Shown one piece after another: positions 10,118 to 16,105 of a DNA stretch of 53,581 bases. Within the stretch, counting starts at the first letter, position 1, and each line of letters opens with the position of its first letter. The stretch lies in IMG/VR virus record IMGVR_UViG_3300032223_002826, positions 1 to 53,581 of that record. One strand, 5' to 3'. A program made the position numbers and the translations under genes. Under the pieces are notes generated by a model, which saw only the letters and a list, made by a program, of their open reading frames with translations, ran no database searches and was not told the DNA's origin. Source of the stretch: a virus.

Positions 10118-10752
10118 TCAGCGCGACAAAATCTTATTGGCTGCGGTGACTTCCCCAGCCTTGAAATGCTCAAAAATATCCATTAGCCAGTTTGACTGAT
10201 CAAGCAGTCCCCCAGCCTTTGGTAGACAATGCAGCGCAACTGGAAAACGAACGATTTTTGTTTCGTTCTGCTTTCCACCGTTCTTGCTCACCTCAACGGA
10301 GAACACCTGCAGGGAACGGCACATGGTGTAGACAATATATGATTCGGCAATCCGAGGGTTCTTTGCCCGAAGGCTATCGGTCCTCAGACCCTCTGCGCTT
10401 AGGCGCGCGAGGTCGAAGGCGCTTTTCCCGCGTTGATATCCGGCGTCATCGACGAGAAGTGATCTGCAAGAACCTGATCAAGCGTTGCGCTTGACTCCTG
10501 AGCCAAGGCAAGGTAGTTATCTACATTTGGTTCAACATCAAGTGACCAGCCAAGGACAAGAGCCTCGAATAGCGCGCCTTGAAATGCTAGACCCTCTGAA
10601 ACGGTAAGACCTTCCTTCGAGACATCCTTATCGGGCATCTGACGAACGAGCGAGTTGAAATCGCCCTTGGAAAGATCAGACTTGACTTCGACCCAATCGC
10701 CGTCGCCAAGATCAATGCGCTTTTTTTCTACGGAAGCAATGCGAAGTGCCAT
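10118..10752 (-). CDS. Tail assembly chaperone, -1 frameshift fusion (gpGT-like)
   Basis: Reading in zero frame from 10752 to the AAA codon ending at 10423, then slipping back one base, gives an uninterrupted frame to the TGA at 10118: 110 + 101 = 211 aa. The T part contains IAESYIVYTMCRSLQ and QSNWLMDIFEHFKAGEV. The -1 frame is open all the way from the slippery site, although the only ATG in it lies 33 codons downstream, so this is a fusion rather than a separate gene. The T domain is expected to recruit tail tube subunits to the tape measure. Confidence 0.85.
10399..10752 (-). CDS. Tail assembly chaperone, short form (gpG-like)
   Basis: This 117-aa protein is the zero-frame product. Its position between the major tail protein and tape measure and its size are those of lambda gpG equivalents. 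It is acidic in the centre (VRQMPDKDVSKEGLTVSEG) with a hydrophobic helix, GALFEALVLGWSLDV. A minority of ribosomes are expected to slip at GGGAAAA (10423-10429) and make the longer form ending at 10118. The chaperones coat the tape measure during tail assembly and are not expected in the virion. Confidence 0.85.
   Translation of the reverse strand: MALRIASVEKKRIDLGDGDWVEVKSDLSKGDFNSLVRQMPDKDVSKEGLTVSEGLAFQGALFEALVLGWSLDVEPNVDNYLALAQESSATLDQVLADHFSSMTPDINAGKAPSTSRA
10423..10429 (-). other. Programmed -1 ribosomal frameshift site GGGAAAA
   Basis: The heptamer follows the X XXY YYZ rule in the correct frame (GCG GGA AAA GCG becomes GGG AAA AGC). It lies nine codons before the zero-frame stop at 10401-10399. 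This is the classic slippery type seen in tail-chaperone genes of lambda-like phages. Confidence 0.85.
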
Positions 10753-10778
10753 TTTGTACTCCTCCTCCAGTTTGGGGT

Positions 10779-10812
10779 GCAGCCGAGGGTATCGTATGTG
10801 ACCCTCGGCTGC
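10779..10812 (-). terminator. 12-bp perfect stem-loop after major tail protein
   Basis: Arms 10779-10790 and 10801-10812 are perfectly complementary (arm GCAGCCGAGGGT) around a 10-nt loop, directly between the major tail protein stop and the chaperone start. There is no T-run. It probably stabilises the abundant tail-tube mRNA end or attenuates transcription into the chaperones. Confidence 0.6.
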
Positions 10813-10827
10813 TTACTCCCTTTTAGT

Positions 10828-11865
10828 TTACCAGTTCCAAGAAGTGCCAGTACCAGCGGTACCAACCTTCTCGTTTGTCGTGAGCACCGCGTCAAATGCA
10901 TTCAGCGAAAGATCAGGTCGGGTGACCGTGAACTCAAGCGACTGCGACAGGTGATCAGCGGCATTCAATGGCATGCTTGACGAGTTGATTCGAGCGTAAG
11001 GAATCGTAATCGTCAGGTTATGCTTTGCACCGCTCGTACCAGCAAGATAGCCACCGTCAAGAACGATAACAACCTTGACAGCCTGCTCATTGAGCAAGCG
11101 ATCAACGATTGGCGTAACGGACTCAGCAGCGGTATTGAAGTCAAGCGTAAGAGCCAACTTCACATCGCGCATACCAGCAGTCATGCGCTTGTAAGCGCGT
11201 GTCTGGCGGAGTGTTCCGATTCGCTCAAAGTTGTTGTTAACCGAGAACGAGAAGTCCTTGACCGTAAGAAGGTCAGAGACAGACGAACCAGCATCACCAA
11301 TCTGAACCTTAGCGCCGCTGAAGTGGAACGGGATAAGACCGTTCGCTGCAGTGCTAAAGGACTTGGTAAGACCAGTCTGAACGCTCTTCTTCTGTCGCGC
11401 AAGACCTTCAAGACCAACGGTTGCCATGACGATTTCGCCGTATGCACCCTTGATATCAAGCGTATTCGCTCGAACACCAAGATACTGCATCAAGAGAACA
11501 TCGTTAGCAGCCGATGACTCAAATGAAAGAGTCGCAAGCGTAGTAGGCTCAGTCGTAGGGGTAAAGGTGTAGGTGTAAGCACCCGAACCAAATGCCGCTG
11601 CAACATCAGCATGGAACGCCGACTTGAGGAGGTAGGCGATCGAGTTGGGAATCAACTCGAGGTCTACAGAGCCAGATACGGCATACGGAGCGGCAAGCGA
11701 AATGCCGGGATCGCGAACACCACGAATCTGGTTAGGAACAGTATAATCGTTGGTCTCGTCGAATGCAAACGAAGAAGCAGGGAGGAACTTGTCGATTGAC
11801 GACGCAAGCGTCCCCTCAGTGGCTTCCACGCCGTATGCAACATAACCAAGTGCGCCAAGGCTCAT
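10828..11865 (-). CDS. Major tail (tube) protein
   Basis: This encodes 345 aa. The order of genes (connector, completion protein, terminator, this gene, chaperones) fixes its role. The N-terminus (GALGYVAYGVEATEGT and SSIDKFLPA) is that of the phage tail tube family often labelled Phage_tube_2. Beta-rich repeats (SFSVNNNFERIGTLRQTRAYKRMTAG and LEFTVTRPDLSL) fit the tube fold. It polymerises into the tail tube around the tape measure. A strong hairpin follows the gene, consistent with high expression. Confidence 0.85.
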   Translation of the reverse strand: MSLGALGYVAYGVEATEGTLASSIDKFLPASSFAFDETNDYTVPNQIRGVRDPGISLAAPYAVSGSVDLELIPNSIAYLLKSAFHADVAAAFGSGAYTYTFTPTTEPTTLATLSFESSAANDVLLMQYLGVRANTLDIKGAYGEIVMATVGLEGLARQKKSVQTGLTKSFSTAANGLIPFHFSGAKVQIGDAGSSVSDLLTVKDFSFSVNNNFERIGTLRQTRAYKRMTAGMRDVKLALTLDFNTAAESVTPIVDRLLNEQAVKVVIVLDGGYLAGTSGAKHNLTITIPYARINSSSMPLNAADHLSQSLEFTVTRPDLSLNAFDAVLTTNEKVGTAGTGTSWNW

Positions 11866-11885
11866 ATTACTTGGTACTCCTTACC

Positions 11886-12368
11886 CTATGCAACTCGGCT
11901 GTATTGTTTATTTACAGCCAGAGTAATGCGCGCGGACTTAGCAATAACTGAGCCGCGTACTTGAACCATGTAGTCGGTCTCAGAGACCACTACCTCACGA
12001 ACGCCAGAGAGACCTCCGAGCGTCCTGTTATGCGTCTGTCGCAGATACGACCGCAACGCTTGCATAACTGTTACCATCTTTCGATCGCCAGAAGCCTCAT
12101 CGACTCCAGCGTCAAAATATTCCCTTGAGTCAACGAGCAAGGTGATTTGGACCTCATGGTCTCGAATCTCATAGCCCGTATTCTCGCTTACTGGTGTATC
12201 CCTCACGGGGTCAACAGTAATGCAAGGATACAACTGCGCTGGAATGACACCGGGATCGCCAAAGTAGATCGCTTCTACCTTGAGCACATCCGAGCATCCA
12301 CCATTTGCAGCAGTCGTAGTAGTAAAAGTACTGAGGATTGCGATAATCTTGTCGATTACTTGCTCCAT
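11886..12368 (-). CDS. Tail terminator-like protein
   Basis: This 160-aa protein lies between the gp10-like completion protein and the tail tube gene, the usual place for the tail terminator. The sequence has YPCITVDPVRD, an EVQITLLVDSREYFD strand and MQALRSYLRQ, resembling terminator proteins that cap the tube and join it to the neck. No other function is suggested. The start at 12368 overlaps the upstream stop (TAATG). Confidence 0.65.
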   Translation of the reverse strand: MEQVIDKIIAILSTFTTTTAANGGCSDVLKVEAIYFGDPGVIPAQLYPCITVDPVRDTPVSENTGYEIRDHEVQITLLVDSREYFDAGVDEASGDRKMVTVMQALRSYLRQTHNRTLGGLSGVREVVVSETDYMVQVRGSVIAKSARITLAVNKQYSRVA

Positions 12369-12910
12369 TAGAACCTCAATACATCTTTAGAGACCCAGTC
12401 AAGTAGCCCATCTGCCGCAGCAAAGGCAACCGTTCGGTCAGAATACCAGAATGGTCGCTTTGGGCTATCCTTGGATCCATCATTGTGAACGAACTTCCAA
12501 CCTCGACCATGGAATGTAATCCATCCCTTGTCGCCAGTTGACTTGAACTCTGCGGCAACCTCAACAGGAAGACCGCGATAGTTATCGGTCTTGCTGACAT
12601 GGTACGGTCCATTGATCTTTAGCATCGATTCGATTGCTACAGACTTCAAATGCCCGCTTCGCTCAAGGATTGGAGAGGTTCCAGCAAAGCCAAGAGATTC
12701 TCGACTTCGAATAGTGCTCTCTGCAAGTGGATCCCAAGCCTTATACTTATGACCCTCAGACTCAAAGTTCTCTAGATACTTCTCGCCAGCCTTACGAGTA
12801 GACTTGACAAGACCTTTGTTGATATCCGACCGAAGTCTCTTGTGGATGAGGTTAATCGTTTCCTCAGCCCGCTTGGAATCAACAGTAACAGTAATCGTTG
12901 CGTACGCCAT
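12368..12910 (-). CDS. Head-tail completion / HK97 gp10-like protein
   Basis: This 180-aa protein has a basic, helical N-terminus (RLRSDINKGLVKSTRKAGEKYLENF) and a later SPILERSGHLKSVAIESM segment. These are typical of phage minor tail or virion-morphogenesis proteins of the HK97 gp10 and Mu gpG type. Its start overlaps the connector stop. It acts at the neck, helping to join head and tail. Confidence 0.65.
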   Translation of the reverse strand: MAYATITVTVDSKRAEETINLIHKRLRSDINKGLVKSTRKAGEKYLENFESEGHKYKAWDPLAESTIRSRESLGFAGTSPILERSGHLKSVAIESMLKINGPYHVSKTDNYRGLPVEVAAEFKSTGDKGWITFHGRGWKFVHNDGSKDSPKRPFWYSDRTVAFAAADGLLDWVSKDVLRF

Positions 12911-13464
12911 TAGCCAATCCTACGGCGGCGATACGACTCCAGAAGTTCACCGATCTGCTGAGAAGTCAGTGTAACCAACTCAGGAGCATCGTTTGATGGA
13001 CCAGCATATGCTGGCTGCAGAAGTTCAGTGACCCAGAGTGCGGTAGCGTGCTGAACTGGACCGGGAATGGTATCATATCCAGCGCTGTAGGTGATGTAGT
13101 AGATACGACCCTGAAGGAATGGAGCAGGGAATCGCGTCAACTTCCACTCAATGATACCGCCGGGAAGGATACGAAAATCTGATGGATCATGCGTTCCAGT
13201 CTGACCAGTATCATCAGTCCAACTAATGCTTGTTAGTGAGATAACTGGATATTGCTCAAGGACTAATCGTCGCATGGTCTTCGTGTAATGCGGCTCATTA
13301 GTAATCGTATTAACATCAAACTGGCGATCGCAATACTTTCGAACCTGCTCAGAGGCAGTTGCAATAAAGTTATTGAGCGCAGTGTCGCTCAACTTCTCAA
13401 GCGTAGAAGTCTTGATGCCAAGTGGAAGGCTCTTGAAGTAGTCAAGCGTAATAAGATTACTCAT
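12910..13464 (-). CDS. Head-tail connector protein (gp6-like)
   Basis: This 184-aa protein begins ITLDYFKSLPLGI with a helical region ASEQVRKYCDRQFD, then RLVLEQYPVISLTSISW and GGIIEWKL. That is the pattern of phage head-tail adaptor (gp6/gp15-type) proteins, which dock under the portal. The ATG overlaps the upstream TGA (ATGA). Two neighbouring genes downstream encode the other neck proteins. Confidence 0.7.
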   Translation of the reverse strand: MSNLITLDYFKSLPLGIKTSTLEKLSDTALNNFIATASEQVRKYCDRQFDVNTITNEPHYTKTMRRLVLEQYPVISLTSISWTDDTGQTGTHDPSDFRILPGGIIEWKLTRFPAPFLQGRIYYITYSAGYDTIPGPVQHATALWVTELLQPAYAGPSNDAPELVTLTSQQIGELLESYRRRRIG

Positions 13465-13745
13465 GTTCTAGGCTTTGTCCTCTTTCGTCCCTTCACAATC
13501 AGGAGACCACGACGACCGCCCAGTGAGCGTGCCGTCTTAGCCTTGAGCCCGATTTTTGCTCGGCTTGTTTTAATACGAATAAGAAGTTTCGAAATGCTAC
13601 CATACTTGCGTTTTAGTCGCTGGCGTCCCTTGATCTGAAACCGCTTTTGCGATCGAGTAAGGCGCTTGACTACACCACCAACTGGGGCAAATCCACGCTT
13701 TAGTCGGCTACGGAGCGTACGGTTTGGCGTCCTCAATAGCGTCAC
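13461..13745 (-). CDS. Small highly basic protein of unknown function
   Basis: This gene starts at GTG 13745 with a good AGGAG site eight bases upstream, and encodes 94 aa. About a third of residues are K or R (RSRLKRGFAPVGG, RFQIKGRQRLKRKYG), with few acidic residues. It overlaps the end of the glycosyltransferase gene by 38 bases and the connector start by four. It could be a neck or minor head protein that contacts packaged DNA. I do not recognise a family. Confidence 0.6.
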   Translation of the reverse strand: MTLLRTPNRTLRSRLKRGFAPVGGVVKRLTRSQKRFQIKGRQRLKRKYGSISKLLIRIKTSRAKIGLKAKTARSLGGRRGLLIVKGRKRTKPRT

Positions 13746-14880
13746 AAATCTTCTCCTGAAAGTCGCTCCAGTTCAACTCTGCTGCGCGCTTCAAGCCTGC
13801 TTCTCGCATGCGCTTGAGACGCTTAGGGTCTCGCTTAAGCGAAATAATCGTCTTCGCAATATCGAGCGGAGAAACATTTGCATATCGCGTTCCGCTCTTG
13901 TGAATCTCCCAGTCAGCGACTGGAATGCCAGCACCCTCAGCGCCGCGAGCAACTTCCCATCCAGCAGCATACTTAGTCACTGCAACGGGTGTGCCGCATG
14001 CCATCGCCTCGGCGATTGGCAGCCCAAATCCTTCTACCTGACTTGGCAGTACGAATAGGTCTGCAGCCCTGTAGAGATCTGGAAGCGTTGGCTTATCGCC
14101 ATCGCTTCGCTCTGGGATTCCGTCTCCGAAGTTCTCCATCTCAGGGTTGAACATAATCATATCCTCAACGCCAAGAGATCGAGCAACCTGCGGAAGGTGC
14201 CAGCCCTCAAGCCAGAACCTCTGGAACGGAACGGTGTGGTCGTAAAGTAGAATATCTTTTTGTTTGTAGACATCTCGCAAGATTCCCATAGCCTCAAAAA
14301 GGCGTGGGTGCTGCTTGCGTCTAACATTGGCAGCAACAGTGATTACAACAAACTTGTCGCTCCAGCCAAGGTTCTTTCTCACTTCATCCCTGCGCGTATC
14401 GTCTGGGCGGAATACATCAGTATCCACTCCATGGTAAGCCCAGTCAACTTCTTTGTTAAGCGACTGACGAACTACCTTTGCCCCGTACTCGCTGCAGGTA
14501 ATGAACTGAATCGTTGATAGGAGTGACCGCCACTCTTGAAGTGCAATCGGCTCGCCCTCAATCACGCAATATGCCGTAAACGGAATGCGTGCTGGAATAA
14601 CCATCGAGAGAGCAGATAGAGATCCCGGCTCTCCAGCCGAGAAGATGCGATCAGGCTTGAAATCCTCAATCGCTTCTGGTATTGTTGCCAGACCGATTGG
14701 GTCGTTACTTTTTGGTGCGTACTGTTTTACGGGCAGGTCGGTCTTCACTGGCGCTGTCTGCAGCCCCGTCACCGTTGCCACTTCCCAGCCCTTGCTCAGG
14801 AAGGCTTCCATCGCCATCCTGTGCACTCGACCGAACCCCGTCTTCGAGAATGGGCTGTCGCCCAGAATCAGTACTTTCAC
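13708..14880 (-). CDS. Glycosyltransferase, GT4/GT-B type
   Basis: This gene starts at GTG 14880, six bases after AGGAG, and encodes 390 aa. The N-terminal Rossmann half begins VKVLILGDSPFSKTGFGRV. The C-terminal half has ADLFVLPSQVEGFGLPIAEAMACGTPVAVT, the donor-binding E-x7-E region of GT4 enzymes (E of VEGFGLP and E of IAEAM). It would transfer a sugar from a nucleotide-sugar in the host cytoplasm. Its place within the capsid-neck operon suggests glycosylation of virion proteins, or of host surface sugars late in infection. It overlaps the gene upstream by 176 bases and the basic-protein gene downstream. Confidence 0.88.
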   Translation of the reverse strand: MKVLILGDSPFSKTGFGRVHRMAMEAFLSKGWEVATVTGLQTAPVKTDLPVKQYAPKSNDPIGLATIPEAIEDFKPDRIFSAGEPGSLSALSMVIPARIPFTAYCVIEGEPIALQEWRSLLSTIQFITCSEYGAKVVRQSLNKEVDWAYHGVDTDVFRPDDTRRDEVRKNLGWSDKFVVITVAANVRRKQHPRLFEAMGILRDVYKQKDILLYDHTVPFQRFWLEGWHLPQVARSLGVEDMIMFNPEMENFGDGIPERSDGDKPTLPDLYRAADLFVLPSQVEGFGLPIAEAMACGTPVAVTKYAAGWEVARGAEGAGIPVADWEIHKSGTRYANVSPLDIAKTIISLKRDPKRLKRMREAGLKRAAELNWSDFQEKICDAIEDAKPYAP

Positions 14881-15112
14881 TCTTGACTCCTGCGCTCTTG
14901 GCACTCTGAGGATCTAAAGCCTCGATCCAAACATTTGGATCAACTTCAGCCCCGGTATCTGCGTCTAGACGATAGCCCTTATGGTATGCATTTAGGCACC
15001 ACTCTGGTCGATCGTCTGGGATCTCAACAACTCCATCTACTACGGGAACTTCCCCATCGTAGAAGTAAAGCGCTAGATCTACCTTGTACAACATGTGCTT
15101 TAACTTTGCCAT
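14705..15112 (-). CDS. Small head-associated protein, long overlap with glycosyltransferase
   Basis: This gene encodes 135 aa from an ATG with AAAGGAG upstream. The first 65 residues are compact (LYKVDLALYFYDGEVPVVDG, PEWCLNAYHKGYRL) and look like a small phage head accessory protein, which often follows the capsid gene. The last 60 residues are a low-complexity S/G/D/E tail ending RPARKTVRTKK, and they lie entirely over the start of the glycosyltransferase in another frame. Both frames appear used. Function is unknown; a capsid decoration or head-completion role is possible. Confidence 0.6.
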   Translation of the reverse strand: MAKLKHMLYKVDLALYFYDGEVPVVDGVVEIPDDRPEWCLNAYHKGYRLDADTGAEVDPNVWIEALDPQSAKSAGVKSESTDSGRQPILEDGVRSSAQDGDGSLPEQGLGSGNGDGAADSASEDRPARKTVRTKK

Positions 15113-15135
15113 CAGGTGGCTCCTTTCGCTGCGCT

Positions 15136-15161
15136 GGGCTGGGAGCCGAAGCCCCCAGCCC
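15136..15161 (-). terminator. GC-rich hairpin after the major capsid gene
   Basis: Arms 15136-15146 and 15151-15161 pair over 11 bp with one G-U, closing a TTCG tetraloop when read on the minus strand. It lies between the capsid stop (15206) and the next start (15112) and has no long T-run. It probably stabilises the capsid mRNA or attenuates the genes beyond. Confidence 0.5.
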
Positions 15162-15205
15162 GTAGCAACAACCTATCCTAGCACGCTAGGCTAGGTTTGA
15201 CCAAA

Positions 15206-16081
15206 TCACGAGACGGCGGTGAAGCCAGTCAGGACCGTTGGACGACCTTCGAGCGCGAACCCGAAGTAGCCCTTGATCATGAAGTCCGTGGAGTCCTTGG
15301 TCTTTGCCAGTTCCTCATAGGTGAAGTCCTGGTGAACAAGGAGTTTCGCATCCGAGCGGCGGACAAAGGCAATCTTGTCCGACTTCTCGTCATGCAGATC
15401 CGTAACGATCGGAATACCATCATAGGTCATGACGCGGAAGCCAGCGGCAATCTCAGTCTGATCCATGAAGCGCTGTTGCGCAACAAGGAGCGAGTTGATC
15501 TTGCGCTTGACAGCGCGACCAGCCACGATGAGGTCAACCTGACCAAGGGAAGCGTCGATCGCTGAATCGATCGCGGCGAGGGTGAGTGCACCGCTCGTCG
15601 TAACCGTCGAAGCGGCGTTGGCGCCGTCCGCATCAGTAACCTGCTGGTAGATACCCTTGATGCCATTGCCCGTGCCGTCGCCAGTGGCGAGGTCGGTTGA
15701 CAACTTCTCGGCAAGAACGCGGCTGTGAGCCTCGATCTCGAGCGCGAGCGCATCGATAAGCGAGCCAGCGGCGCGCTGAAGGGGACCAGTCACCTCACCA
15801 CGGGTGTACAGGTAAGCAACAGGAACAGCAACGCGGACATGCGTCGTGTTCGTTGCCGACGGAAGCGAGCCGCCGTCGGTCGCCCACGAAGCGGTTGGGT
15901 TAGCCGTGCGCTTGCGGACGAAATAGGTGTTCGTCGCCCAAGGCATCTTGGTGACGGCATTATAAAGAACAGGCTCCTTCGACACATAGTCGCGGATAGC
16001 CTCATCGATCACCAGAGGGATCAGATAAGCGCTAGAACCAGCGGCAATGTCGAGCGCCTTGCGAACGCTAGTGACATCCAT
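15206..16081 (-). CDS. Major capsid protein (HK97 fold)
   Basis: This 291-aa protein lies directly after the protease-scaffold gene. The sequence IPLVIDEAIRDYVSKEPVLYNAVTKMPW, then TASWATDGGSLPSATNTTHVRV, followed by long helical EIEAHSRVLAEKLSTDLATGDG, is the N-arm, E-loop and spine-helix pattern of compact HK97-type capsid proteins. QVDLIVAGRAVKRKINSLLVAQQRFM belongs to the A-domain. Its codons are more GC-rich than those of its neighbours, as expected for a highly expressed gene. It forms the icosahedral shell after processing by the upstream protease. Sequence alone does not show covalent cross-linking residues. Confidence 0.88.
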   Translation of the reverse strand: MDVTSVRKALDIAAGSSAYLIPLVIDEAIRDYVSKEPVLYNAVTKMPWATNTYFVRKRTANPTASWATDGGSLPSATNTTHVRVAVPVAYLYTRGEVTGPLQRAAGSLIDALALEIEAHSRVLAEKLSTDLATGDGTGNGIKGIYQQVTDADGANAASTVTTSGALTLAAIDSAIDASLGQVDLIVAGRAVKRKINSLLVAQQRFMDQTEIAAGFRVMTYDGIPIVTDLHDEKSDKIAFVRRSDAKLLVHQDFTYEELAKTKDSTDFMIKGYFGFALEGRPTVLTGFTAVS

Positions 16082-16105
16082 TTGGGTTATTTCCTTCTTT
16101 TATCG

